This document shows positions 26,305 through 35,026 of a stretch of DNA of 64,000 bases, one piece after another; position 1 is the first letter of the stretch; each line of letters starts with the position of its first letter. The position numbers were made by a program, and so were the translations under genes. This DNA comes from Bradyrhizobium sp. SZCCHNS1050 (GTDB taxonomy: Bacteria; Pseudomonadota; Alphaproteobacteria; Rhizobiales; Xanthobacteraceae): NCBI RefSeq assembly GCF_032484785.1, contig NZ_JAUETR010000001.1:5149501-5213500 (forward strand). The letters run 5' to 3'. The notes beneath the pieces were generated by a model. The model had not been told where the DNA came from, made no database searches, and saw only the letters and a program-made list of their open reading frames with translations.

Positions 26305-27126
26305 ATGGCTGTAGATTCACTGAAAGCCCGATCCACATTACCTCCGTTGTCCGGCAGGGTGGCGGTGATCACCGGCTCGTCCAGCGGCATCGGTCTGGGG
26401 ATTGCGCAGGCACTTGCCGGTGCCGGGGCGCACGTCATGCTGAACGGCTTCGGAGCTCCCGAGGAGATCGGCCGCATCAGGTCGCAGATCGCTGCGGAGT
26501 TCGGTGTTCGCACCGGCTATGCTGCGGCCGACATGACGCAGCCGGAAGCGATCGCGAGCATGATGGCCGGTACCCTGCAGGAATTTGGCCGTATCGACAT
26601 CCTGGTCAACAACGCCGGCATTCAACACGTCGCGCCGCTCGAGCAGTTTCCCGTCGAAAAGTGGGACGCCATCGTTGCGGTCAATCTCTCGTCGGCGTTC
26701 CACACGATGCGGTTGGCACTGCCGTCGATGCGGCGGAATAGCTTCGGTCGCATCATCAACATCGCCTCGGCGCATGGCCTCGTCGCGTCGCCGTTCAAAT
26801 CGGCCTATGTCGCTGCCAAGCATGGCATCATCGGCTTGACCAAGGTCGCGGCGCTGGAGGCGGCCGAGATCGGCATCACCTGCAATGCGATCTGTCCAGG
26901 CTACGTCTACACGCCGCTGGTCGAGGCGCAGATCGACGGACAGGCCAGGGCGCACGGCATCTCCCGCGATCAGGTCATCCGCGATGTCCTGCTGGCGCAA
27001 CAGCCGAACAAGCGCTTTGCAACGGTGGAGGAGATCGGTGCGCTCGCCGTCTTTCTCGCCAGCGATGCCGCCGCATCGATCACCGGTGTTGCCCTGCCGG
27101 TCGATGGTGGTTGGACCGCACATTGA
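26305..27126 (+). CDS. SDR oxidoreductase, 3-hydroxybutyrate dehydrogenase-like
   Basis: A 273-residue short-chain dehydrogenase. Cofactor motif TGSSSGIG (23-30), NNAG downstream, catalytic S155 (NIASAHG), Y168 and K172 (SAYVAAKHG). The segments ICPGYVYTPLVEAQI and LPVDGGWTAH are characteristic of D-3-hydroxybutyrate dehydrogenases, which oxidise 3-hydroxybutyrate to acetoacetate with NAD, the exit step of polyhydroxybutyrate use. ATG 26305 has AAGG 9 bases upstream; the frame is open far upstream, but that lies inside the LysR region. The patatin-like gene follows 76 bases later, consistent with one polymer- or lipid-mobilising unit. Confidence 0.82.
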   Translation: MAVDSLKARSTLPPLSGRVAVITGSSSGIGLGIAQALAGAGAHVMLNGFGAPEEIGRIRSQIAAEFGVRTGYAAADMTQPEAIASMMAGTLQEFGRIDILVNNAGIQHVAPLEQFPVEKWDAIVAVNLSSAFHTMRLALPSMRRNSFGRIINIASAHGLVASPFKSAYVAAKHGIIGLTKVAALEAAEIGITCNAICPGYVYTPLVEAQIDGQARAHGISRDQVIRDVLLAQQPNKRFATVEEIGALAVFLASDAAASITGVALPVDGGWTAH

Positions 27127-27177
27127 CGGTTGGGCGATGTAACAGCGACGGGAAAACTGCGAACAGGACAATGCATC

Positions 27178-27205
27178 AGGAGGGAGACATGAGGAGGGAG
27201 ACATG
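27178..27205 (+). repeat. exact tandem duplication of a ribosome site plus start codon
   Basis: The 14-base unit AGGAGGGAGACATG occurs twice back to back (27178-27191 and 27192-27205). Each copy carries a strong Shine-Dalgarno sequence and an ATG. The second ATG (27203) opens the patatin-like gene; the first (27189) is in another reading frame. The duplication is read directly from the sequence. Confidence 0.95.
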
Positions 27206-28357
27206 GCCGACGTCGACGACACGATGTGCGCGATGATCGATCGCAGCAGGCTGCCTGGGCAGGTGGTTCTCGTCCTGCAGGGCGGTGGTGCGCTCGGTTC
27301 ATACCAGGCCGGCGTCTATCAGGCGCTGCACGAGGCTGGTCTGGAGCCGGACTGGGTGATCGGGACATCGATTGGCGCCATCAATGCCGCTCTCATCGCC
27401 GGCAGCCCGGTGCAGGAGCGCATGACGCGGCTGCGGGAGTTCTGGAAGCGGATGCACCGGCGGCCAGCCTGGACAGTGCGCACGGCCTTTCCGGATTTCA
27501 ACGAGCGGCTGTCCTATTGGACGACCGTGACGCATGGGATTCCGGGCTTCTTCCGTCCCAACGCCCTGGCGCATGCCGGGGAGTCCTATCCGCTCGGTGC
27601 CGAGCAGGCCGGCTATTACTCGACCGCTCCGCTGCGCGAAACGCTGCAGGAGCTCGTCGACTTCGATCGTCTCAACAATGGCGGTCTACGCCTCACGGTC
27701 GGGGCGGCGCATGTCAGGACGAGCCGGATGAGCTATTTCGACAGTCGCGACGAGGTGCTGGATGTCCGCCACATCCTGGCATCGGGCGCGCTGCCTCCCG
27801 CGTTTCCGGCAGTTCGCATCGATGGCGAACTGTATTGGGACGGCGGCATCCTGTCGAACACGCCGACCGAGGTCGTGTTCGACGACAATCCGCGAAAGGA
27901 CTCGCTGATCTTCGCCGTGCATCTGTGGAATCCCGAGGGAGCCGAGCCGACGACCATGGCGGAGGTGTTCAACCGCCACAAGGACGCGCAATATTCGAGC
28001 CGGATCTCGAGCCATATCGCGCGCCAGCAGCAGACGCATCGGCTGCGGCATATCATCAATCAGCTTGCGGTTCATTTGCCGGAGTCGGCCCGCAATGATC
28101 CGGCGATCCGCGATCTTGTCAGTCACGGTTGCCAGACGCGGATGCATGTCGTCCGGCTGCTGGCCCCGCAACTCGCTCGCGAGAGCCATACCAAGGATAT
28201 CGATTTCACCGAGCGAGGCATCATCGCGCGCTGGACTGCGGGCTATCAGCACACGCGATCGGTCCTGCAGCGCAGGCCCTGGTCGGGCGAGCACGATCCG
28301 CTCTCCGGCGTGGTGTTGCACGATCCCTCGGTCACGCTTGCAGCGGCTGCGGAGTAG
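27203..28357 (+). CDS. patatin-like phospholipase
   Basis: A 384-residue patatin-domain protein (about 20-230). Glycine-rich oxyanion loop QGGGALGSYQAG (26-37), nucleophile S56 in GTSIG, and the dyad aspartate D213 in DGG (LYWDGGILSNTP), so the Ser-Asp dyad is complete. The C-terminal about 150 residues form the domain found in bacterial DUF3734-type patatins, often linked with hydroxybutyrate dehydrogenase genes and suggested to act on lipids or intracellular polyester. No signal peptide is seen. ATG 27203 lies at the second copy of a duplicated ribosome site. Substrate unknown. Confidence 0.85.
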   Translation: MADVDDTMCAMIDRSRLPGQVVLVLQGGGALGSYQAGVYQALHEAGLEPDWVIGTSIGAINAALIAGSPVQERMTRLREFWKRMHRRPAWTVRTAFPDFNERLSYWTTVTHGIPGFFRPNALAHAGESYPLGAEQAGYYSTAPLRETLQELVDFDRLNNGGLRLTVGAAHVRTSRMSYFDSRDEVLDVRHILASGALPPAFPAVRIDGELYWDGGILSNTPTEVVFDDNPRKDSLIFAVHLWNPEGAEPTTMAEVFNRHKDAQYSSRISSHIARQQQTHRLRHIINQLAVHLPESARNDPAIRDLVSHGCQTRMHVVRLLAPQLARESHTKDIDFTERGIIARWTAGYQHTRSVLQRRPWSGEHDPLSGVVLHDPSVTLAAAAE

Positions 28358-28389
28358 AGGGCCCGATGAGCCGAGTCGATCCGATTGGC

Positions 28390-28415
28390 GCGGTATCGCG
28401 GCATTCAGATACCGC
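28390..28415 (+). terminator. hairpin downstream of the patatin-like gene
   Basis: GCGGTATC (28390-28397) and GATACCGC (28408-28415) form a perfect 8-bp stem with a 10-base loop, 32 bases after the stop. A short T-run (GTTTAAG) follows 15 bases later. It is a plausible terminator for the SDR-patatin unit. Confidence 0.45.
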
Positions 28416-28596
28416 TCGGATCAGCTCAGTTTAAGGGATTAGTCGCCATTCGTTCTTAATCATTATGGCGCGGCAGCATCGCCGCGATTCGTGTTTGCCG
28501 ACCGCGCGGGGACGTCGCCGGAGGCCGCTGCGCCAGCGCGTATCGGCCGACGCGAGCGTGACCGGCCGGGCAGCGATATTTGATTGGGAACGGCCG

Positions 28597-30720
28597 ATGT
28601 CCGAGCGCTCGGTGCTGCAGAATGAGACGATCAAGCCGGAGACCGGTGCGGTCAGTCTCAAATGGAAAATTCTTGCCGGCAATCTGCTGACCGGCTTCTT
28701 CGCGATGGCCTTCGCCTTTGCGCTCGCATGGAGCGGGTGGGGCGACTTGCGCAAGCGCGAGCGGGCGGAGCAGGTTCTGGACGCCTTCGAGCTGGCACTG
28801 AAGGTCAATGCGCAGATCCCGCTCGAGCGCGGCCAGTGGAATCTGCTCGCGGCGGCCGGGTCCGCGTCGGCGGATGATGTCGCCAAGCTCGACAAGGCCA
28901 TCGCCACGACGGACGAGTCGCTGGCACGGGCCAAGGCCGCCGCGCAAGTTGCGGGCCTGCCGACCACCAACATCGATGCCGCAGCGACGACACTGCGTGG
29001 CGTCCGTTCGGCGGCGCGCAACGCTGTACCGCTTCCGGCCGCGCAACGTCCGGCGAACATCCAGGCGACGACCACGGATGGCCTCGGTCGGGCGGCCGAG
29101 TCCCTGAATGCCGCCATCGACGAGACCGCGATCGAGCTGTCGGGGGCCGGCGGCGAGGTCGAGAACCTGTTGCCTTCGGCCCAGCTTGCGCAGCTGTCGC
29201 AATCGATGCGCACGATCAACGGCGCGCGCTCCGCCGTGCTGCGCTTCTTCATCCAGAACGTCAGCTGGACCCCGGCGCGTCTTGCCGAGGTGACCGAGCA
29301 GAGCGGACAGGTGACCCTGCTGTGGCAGCAGATCGAGCTCGCGGCGCGCAGCGTTCGCAATACGCCGGAGGTGTCCGCCGCGCTGGAGCACGTGCGCACG
29401 ACCCTGATGGGTGCTGGCGAACAGCGCTACCGTCAGATCGTCACGGCGGGGCGCGACGGACAGCCGTCGCCGGTCACGGCTGAGGAATGGGGCCGCTGGA
29501 CCACGCCGATGCTGAACAACGTCATCGTGCTGCGCGATGCGGCGCTGAAGTCCGCGCATCAGGCCATCGATCAGGCGATCGGCGCGGCGCGGCTGCGGCT
29601 GTTCATCGCGCTCGGCGTTCTGCTGCTGGTGGCGATCGTGTCGGTCGCCGTGGTCATCGGCGTCGTCCGCGGCGTCATCGGCCCGCTGGTCGGACTGACC
29701 GGCGTGACCCTGCGCCTCGCCAATGGCGAGCTGAGCGCCGATATTCCGAACGAGTCCCGCAAGGACGAGATCGGCGCGATGGCGCGCGCCCTGAAGATCT
29801 TCAAGGACGCGCTGATCGCCAAGAAGGCCTCGGACGAGGCCGCGCAGCGCGACGCGCAGGCGCAGATCGATCGGGCCCAGCGGCTGGATGCGCTGACGCG
29901 CAACTTCGAGTCGACGATTGCCGACATCGTCAACACCGTGTCGTCGGCGGCCTCGGGCCTCGAGACGTCGGCGGACATGCTGACAAACACCGCTAGCCGC
30001 TCGCAGGAGCTCAGCACGGTGGTGGCGGCTGCGTCGGAGGAAGCGTCCGCCAACGTTCAGTCGGTCGCCTCCGCCACCGAGGAGCTCTCCTCGTCGGTGA
30101 CCGAGATCAGCCGTCAGGTCCAGGCGTCGGCCCGCATGGCCGGCGACGCCGTGCAGCAGGTGCGCCAGACCAATGGGCGCGTCGCCGAGTTGTCGCAGGC
30201 CGCAGCCCGCATCGGCGACGTCGTCGAGCTCATCAACAGCATTGCCGGACAGACCAATCTCCTCGCACTCAACGCCACCATCGAGGCGGCGCGCGCCGGC
30301 GACGCCGGCCGCGGTTTCGCGGTGGTTGCGACCGAGGTGAAGGCGCTCGCGGAACAGACGGCGAAGGCGACCGAGGAGATCTCACAGCAGATCTCGGGCG
30401 TGCAGGCCGCGACGCAGGAATCGGTGAATTCGATCCAGGCGATCAGCTCGACGATCGAGCGGCTTGCCGAGATCGGAGCAGCCATTGCGGCGGCGGTCGA
30501 AGAGCAGGGCGCGGCAACGCAGGAAATCTCGCGCAACGTGCAGCAGGCCGCCCACGGCACCCAGCAGGTCTCGTCCAACATCACGGACGTGCAGCGCGGC
30601 GCCTCGCAGACCGGCTCGGCCTCCGCCGAGGTGCTGTCGTCGGCCAAGTCGCTGGCTGGAGATTCCAACCGCCTCAAGCGGGAGGTCGGCAGCTTCCTGG
30701 AAGCGGTCCGCGCAGCGTAA
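28597..30720 (+). CDS. methyl-accepting chemotaxis protein
   Basis: A 707-residue chemoreceptor: first membrane helix about 24-46, an unusually large periplasmic region (about 47-330, largely helical, no known ligand pocket recognised), second helix about 333-355, HAMP about 356-410, and a cytoplasmic signalling domain with the conserved hairpin [20 protein letters not shown] from about 549. It ends without a CheR-binding pentapeptide. It should control the CheA kinase and swimming direction in response to an unknown signal. ATG 28597 was chosen; the frame is open upstream to 28465 but the extra segment is arginine-rich and looks non-coding. The gene converges with glgA. Confidence 0.88.
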   Translation: MSERSVLQNETIKPETGAVSLKWKILAGNLLTGFFAMAFAFALAWSGWGDLRKRERAEQVLDAFELALKVNAQIPLERGQWNLLAAAGSASADDVAKLDKAIATTDESLARAKAAAQVAGLPTTNIDAAATTLRGVRSAARNAVPLPAAQRPANIQATTTDGLGRAAESLNAAIDETAIELSGAGGEVENLLPSAQLAQLSQSMRTINGARSAVLRFFIQNVSWTPARLAEVTEQSGQVTLLWQQIELAARSVRNTPEVSAALEHVRTTLMGAGEQRYRQIVTAGRDGQPSPVTAEEWGRWTTPMLNNVIVLRDAALKSAHQAIDQAIGAARLRLFIALGVLLLVAIVSVAVVIGVVRGVIGPLVGLTGVTLRLANGELSADIPNESRKDEIGAMARALKIFKDALIAKKASDEAAQRDAQAQIDRAQRLDALTRNFESTIADIVNTVSSAASGLETSADMLTNTASRSQELSTVVAAASEEASANVQSVASATEELSSSVTEISRQVQASARMAGDAVQQVRQTNGRVAELSQAAARIGDVVELINSIAGQTNLLALNATIEAARAGDAGRGFAVVATEVKALAEQTAKATEEISQQISGVQAATQESVNSIQAISSTIERLAEIGAAIAAAVEEQGAATQEISRNVQQAAHGTQQVSSNITDVQRGASQTGSASAEVLSSAKSLAGDSNRLKREVGSFLEAVRAA

Positions 30721-30741
30721 GAAGCCAGCCTTTCAAGCGGG

Positions 30742-32181
30742 CTACGACGCCAGCATCTTCCGGTACAGTGCGTTGTAGCAGGCGGCCGACAGGTTCCAGC
30801 TGAATGAGCGTGCCATCGCCGACAGCCGCATCTCGTTCAGCCGTTCGGTGCTGGTGAACGCCGAAAACGCGCGCTTAACCCCGCCGAGGAAGGATTCCGC
30901 CGACGGCTTCTCGAACAGGAATCCGGTCTCGCCATCTGTGATGGTCTCGGCGAGGCCGCCGGTCTGGTGGCCGATCGGCAGCGAGCCGAAGCGCTGGGCA
31001 TACATCTGGCTCAGGCCGCATGGCTCGAAGCGCGACGGCATCAGGGTGAAGTCGCTGCCGGCGAAGATGCGCCGCGCCTGTGCATCGTTGAAGCCGATGG
31101 CGACCCCGATCGCGTCCGGCCGGCGGCGGTGGGCCTCCATCAGCGCGCGCTCGATGGCGGGCTCGCCGGTGCCGGTGACCACGATCTGGCCGCCGGCGCC
31201 GACGATCTCATCGGCGGCTTCCAGCACCAGGTCGATGCCTTTCTGATGGACGAGGCGCGCGACGATGCCGAACATCGGACCGCGCGACACGGCGAGGCCG
31301 AACTGCTTGCGGACGTAGTCGGCGTTGGCCTTCTTGCCCTTCCAGTCGCCCGCGGCGAAGGGCTGCGCCAGCTGCTGGCAGTAGCGGGGATCCCAGCTCT
31401 CGTCGATGCCGTTGAGAATGCCGGTCAGCTCATCGGCATTGGAGCGCTGCCGGAGCAGGCCCTCCAGCCCGCAGCCGAGCTCGGGCGTCGTGATCTCCTG
31501 GGCATAGGTCGAGCTGACCGTGGTGAGATGCGACGCATAGATCAGACCGCCCTTGAGAAAGGACAGTTTGTCGTAGAACTCCAGACCGTCGATGTGGAAC
31601 GAGGATTCGGGGGCGCCGATCCGGCGCAGCGACTCGCGCGGGAACAGGCCCTGATAGGCGAGGTTGTGGATGGTCAGGATCGACGGTACGTCGACCCCGC
31701 GCCACGCCAGATAGGCCGGCACCAATGCGGCCTGCCAATCATTGGCGTGGACCAGATCGGCTGCCCAGTTCTTGTCCAGCGTGCCCGCCGCCAACTCGGC
31801 GGCGGCGGCGGCGAGACGGCCGAAGCGGATGTCGTTGTCCGCCCAGTCCTGCCCGCTTTCGTCGCCATAGGGGTTGCCCGGCCGGTCGTAGAGCTCGTCG
31901 CAGAGCAGGACGTAGACCGGCAGGCCGTCGCGGGTCGACGACCGCCCCAGGGCGCAGCCCGGCATCTCTGCCAGGGGCGCGCAGTGGCCGACGATCTCGA
32001 TGTGAGTGAGTTGCTCGATCACGTCCCGGTAGCCGGGCAGCATGATCCTGACATCGGTGTGTGAGCGCAGCGCCCGGGGAAGTGCCGCCGAAACGGCAGC
32101 CAGTCCGCCCACCCGGACGAAATCGTCCATTTCGGTCGTAACGAACAGAACCCGCAAGAGATGTCCTCGATCAAGCCCCAT
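30742..32181 (-). CDS. glgA: glycogen synthase (ADP-glucose type)
   Basis: A 479-residue GT5 glycogen synthase. It extends alpha-1,4-glucan with ADP-glucose. GT-B halves are visible: N-terminal LRVLFVTTEMDDFVRVGGL and C-terminal PSRFEPCGLSQMYAQRFGSL then TGGLAETI. Unusually, the N-terminal K-x-G-G-L motif, in which the lysine contacts the donor phosphate, reads R-V-G-G-L here. ATG 32179-32181 has AGGA 6 bases upstream; a TTG reading at 32208 is less likely. The gene stands alone, convergent with the chemoreceptor and far from any glgB/C/P gene in this window, though the debranching-type enzyme lies about 24 kb away. Confidence 0.88.
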   Translation of the reverse strand: MGLDRGHLLRVLFVTTEMDDFVRVGGLAAVSAALPRALRSHTDVRIMLPGYRDVIEQLTHIEIVGHCAPLAEMPGCALGRSSTRDGLPVYVLLCDELYDRPGNPYGDESGQDWADNDIRFGRLAAAAAELAAGTLDKNWAADLVHANDWQAALVPAYLAWRGVDVPSILTIHNLAYQGLFPRESLRRIGAPESSFHIDGLEFYDKLSFLKGGLIYASHLTTVSSTYAQEITTPELGCGLEGLLRQRSNADELTGILNGIDESWDPRYCQQLAQPFAAGDWKGKKANADYVRKQFGLAVSRGPMFGIVARLVHQKGIDLVLEAADEIVGAGGQIVVTGTGEPAIERALMEAHRRRPDAIGVAIGFNDAQARRIFAGSDFTLMPSRFEPCGLSQMYAQRFGSLPIGHQTGGLAETITDGETGFLFEKPSAESFLGGVKRAFSAFTSTERLNEMRLSAMARSFSWNLSAACYNALYRKMLAS

Positions 32182-32394
32182 GTTCGTCCTATGCAAGAAA
32201 AGGTCCAAATTCAGTCATGAAGAAAGGCGCTGCCGCACCGCGGCGGGACGCCAAACGCTTTCGACATCGAATGGTTCGATCTAGAAACGACCTGCACAAC
32301 GATCGATGGCTTACGCTTTGTGAATCCGCGACGGCAAAGCGGACCTTCGGCCTCGGTGCCGAGCGAGAAGAGTTCAAACCAGGGAGCTGCCAGG

Positions 32395-33564
32395 GTGAGT
32401 CTAGTGGGAAACGATGAGAGCCGTTTGACAGGATGTTTCGAGGGACTGCGCGTCCTCGACTTCTCGACCACCATCGCCGGCCCGCACTGTGCCCGCATGC
32501 TTGCCGATATGGGAGCGGAGGTGATCAAGATCGAGTCAGTCGAAGGTGAAACCATGCGCACCCGGCCTCCGATGCGTCATGGCTGCTCTACCGCTTTCGG
32601 TCAGCTCAACGTCGGCAAGAAGAGCGTCGTGCTCGACCTCAAGTCGCGCGACGGTGTCGCCGCGGTGCGTCGGCTGGTCGCATCGGCCGATATCCTGGTT
32701 GAGAACTTCCGCCCTGGAGTGATGCAGCGGCTCGGGCTGGACTATGCGGCCTTGAGCGCGCTGAATCCGCGGCTGATCTACTGCTCGATCTCGGGCTACG
32801 GCCAGACTGGCCCATCGGCGGAACTCCCGGCCTACGCCCCGGTGATCCATGCGGCTTCGGGCTACGACATGGCGCATCTCGCCTACCAGCCGGGGCGCAG
32901 CCGACCCGATTATTGCGGCATCTACCATGCCGACGTCGTCACCGGGACCTACGCGTTCGGCGCCATCGCCTCCGCTCTGTATCAGCGCGAACGCAACGGG
33001 CGCGGCCAGCACATCGACTGCTCGATGCTGGAATCGATGCTGAGCCTGACACTGAACGAGATCCAATGGTCGCAATTTCCCGTCGCGCAGCCGTCGCGGC
33101 CGACCTTCGGCCCGGCGGAGTGTCGCGACGGCTATGTGATGATCGCCATCGCCAGCGAGAAGACGTTCCAGAACCTGATGACCGCGATCGGCCATCCGGA
33201 CTGGGTCGATGATCCCAGATTCGCAAAATATTCCGACCGGCGGGCAAACTGGGGGGCGCTGATGGATGGCGTGGAAGCCTGGTCGCGCCGGCTCACCGTC
33301 GCCCAATGCCTGGAGGCATTGAATGCGGGCGGCGTGCCAAGTTCGGCCTACCGCAGCGTGGCCGATGCGCTGGCTGATCCGCAGATCGCGCATCGCGGCG
33401 CGCTGGCCGATGTGGAGGATGCAGCCGGCAGCTTCAAGGTCGTCAACCTGCCGTTTCGGATGTCGGAAGCGAAGGTTGCGGCCGGCCCGCGGGCCGCAAG
33501 CCTCGGAGAGCACACCGTGGAAATCCTGCGGGGGGCTGGCGTAGGCGACGCTGCAAAACCTTGA
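32395..33564 (+). CDS. class III CoA-transferase (CaiB/BaiF family)
   Basis: A 389-residue family III CoA-transferase, which moves CoA between acids via an aspartyl-CoA intermediate. The N-terminus LRVLDFSTTIAGPHCARML and the catalytic aspartate D180 in YCGIYHADVVTG are clear; GYGQTGP is typical. The substrate pair is unknown. GTG 32395 is chosen because AGGGAG lies 8 bases upstream; the frame is open back to 32320, and TTG 32425 is an alternative, so the start is uncertain. Upstream 213 bases separate it from glgA, which reads the other way. A zinc alcohol dehydrogenase gene follows after 230 bases. Confidence 0.78.
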   Translation: MSLVGNDESRLTGCFEGLRVLDFSTTIAGPHCARMLADMGAEVIKIESVEGETMRTRPPMRHGCSTAFGQLNVGKKSVVLDLKSRDGVAAVRRLVASADILVENFRPGVMQRLGLDYAALSALNPRLIYCSISGYGQTGPSAELPAYAPVIHAASGYDMAHLAYQPGRSRPDYCGIYHADVVTGTYAFGAIASALYQRERNGRGQHIDCSMLESMLSLTLNEIQWSQFPVAQPSRPTFGPAECRDGYVMIAIASEKTFQNLMTAIGHPDWVDDPRFAKYSDRRANWGALMDGVEAWSRRLTVAQCLEALNAGGVPSSAYRSVADALADPQIAHRGALADVEDAAGSFKVVNLPFRMSEAKVAAGPRAASLGEHTVEILRGAGVGDAAKP

Positions 33565-33794
33565 GCTCGCTGAGGCAAAACGCTGCAGGGCTGCCATGAC
33601 CGCAGGCGCTGCGCGCAGCCTTGCCGCTCCTCGCGTTTCCAGCCAATGTCGCGATATCGCAAGAACAGTCCGGACCAGCCGGACGCGCTCATGCCGGGGA
33701 GGAGGTCCAAGGCGACGTTGCCGCGCGCAGCCTCGCCGCTCGTCCCGTCGATGCGCCACCGGTCGCGCCCGCACCGGACTACGGGAGTGAAACC

Positions 33795-34862
33795 ATGAAG
33801 AGCTTCAAGGTCACCGATTTCAATGCGCCGCTGACCGAGGTCGACGAGCCGACACCGCAACCATTCGGCAAACAGGTGCTGATCAAGGTGAAGGCGGCCG
33901 GCGTCTGCCACAGCGATCTGCACATCTGGGAAGGCGGCTATGATCTCGGGCACGGCCGCAAACCGCTGTCCCTCAAGGATCGCGGCGTGTCGCTGCCGCG
34001 GACCATGGGCCATGAGAGCGCCGGTGAGATCGTGGCGTTCGGGCCGGAGGTCACCGAGGCGGAGAAGGGCGGGCTGAAGGTCGGCGACGTCGTGCTGGTC
34101 TATCCCTGGATCGGCTGCGGCAAGTGCGCGACTTGTCTCGCCGGCGACGAGAACATGTGCCTGAAGCCGGCCTCGCTCGGCGTCTATTGCGACGGCGGCT
34201 ATGCCGACCACATGACGGTGCCGCATCCGCGCCACCTGATCGATCTCAAGGGGCTCGATCCGGTGACGACCGCGCCTTACGCCTGCTCCGGTGTCACGAC
34301 CTACAGCGCGCTCAAGAAGGTCGAGAAGGATTTCGACACGCCGATCGTGATCTTCGGCGCCGGCGGCCTCGGGCTGATGGCGCTGTCGCTGTTGAAGGCA
34401 ATGGGCGGCAAGGGTGCGATCGTGGTCGATATCGACGCGCGCAAGCGCGAGGCGGCGCTGGCGGCCGGCGCGCTGGCGGCGGTCGACGGCAAGGCGCCGG
34501 ATGCGCTGGAGCAACTGAACAAGGCCGCAGGCGAGCCGATCCGGGCCGTCATCGACCTGGTCGGCAATGCCGCCACCGCGCAGCTGGGCTTCGACTGCCT
34601 CACCAAGGGCGGCAAGCTGGTCATCGTCGGCCTGTTCGGCGGCGGCGCGCCGTGGGCGCTGCCGCTCATTCCGATCAAGGCGGTGACGATCCAGGGCAGC
34701 TATGTCGGCAATCTCCGCGAGACAAAGGAGCTGCTCGACCTCGTCCGCGCCAAGCACATCGCGCCGATCCCGGTGACGCCGATGCCGCTCGCCAAGGCCA
34801 ACGATGCCCTGCGTGAGCTGCAGAAGGGTCAGCTGGTCGGCCGCGCCGTGCTGACGCCGTAG
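33795..34862 (+). CDS. zinc-dependent alcohol dehydrogenase
   Basis: A 355-residue medium-chain dehydrogenase. Catalytic zinc ligands C38 (GVCHSDLH) and H73-E74 (GHESAGEI); structural zinc cysteines C108, C111, C114 and C122 (GCGKCATCLAGDENMC); Rossmann motif GAGGLGLMAL. It should oxidise an alcohol or reduce an aldehyde with NAD(P). A 10-20-residue insertion (YDLGHGRKPLSLKDRG) between the two catalytic ligands is longer than in classical enzymes. ATG 33795 has GGGAG 8 bases upstream; the upstream open frame to 33621 is rejected. A palindromic repeat follows the gene. Confidence 0.87.
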   Translation: MKSFKVTDFNAPLTEVDEPTPQPFGKQVLIKVKAAGVCHSDLHIWEGGYDLGHGRKPLSLKDRGVSLPRTMGHESAGEIVAFGPEVTEAEKGGLKVGDVVLVYPWIGCGKCATCLAGDENMCLKPASLGVYCDGGYADHMTVPHPRHLIDLKGLDPVTTAPYACSGVTTYSALKKVEKDFDTPIVIFGAGGLGLMALSLLKAMGGKGAIVVDIDARKREAALAAGALAAVDGKAPDALEQLNKAAGEPIRAVIDLVGNAATAQLGFDCLTKGGKLVIVGLFGGGAPWALPLIPIKAVTIQGSYVGNLRETKELLDLVRAKHIAPIPVTPMPLAKANDALRELQKGQLVGRAVLTP

Positions 34863-34878
34863 GACACACCCTCTCCAT

Positions 34879-34993
34879 CGTCATTGCGAGGAGCGAAGCG
34901 ACGAAGCAATCCAGAGTCTCAACCTGGGCCCTGGATTGCTTCCGCCGTCGCCCTTCGGGCTAAGGCGGACAAGTCGCTTCGCTCGCAATGACG
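34879..34993. repeat. REP-like palindromic element, family A
   Basis: A long imperfect palindrome between the alcohol dehydrogenase and the dehydrogenase at 35027. Outer arms CGTCATTGCGAG (from 34879) and CTCGCAATGACG (to 34993) pair, with a 3-base bulge, into AGCGAAGCGAC / GTCGCTTCGCT; next GAAGCAATCCAG (34903-34914) pairs with CTGGATTGCTTC (34931-34942). A separate inner hairpin CCGCC/GGCGG with a GCCCTTCGGGC tip (34943-34968) sits in the right half. Such elements are abundant in Bradyrhizobium and Rhodopseudomonas intergenic DNA as far as I recall. Confidence 0.8.
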
Positions 34994-35026
34994 GCGCTAA
35001 ATCCCTCGTGTGACGAAGAAAAAAGC

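Noticed and set aside
34879..34993. tRNA or small RNA gene at this structured spacer.
   Set aside because: The fold is a repetitive palindrome with no cloverleaf or anticodon arm; it fits an intergenic repeat family.
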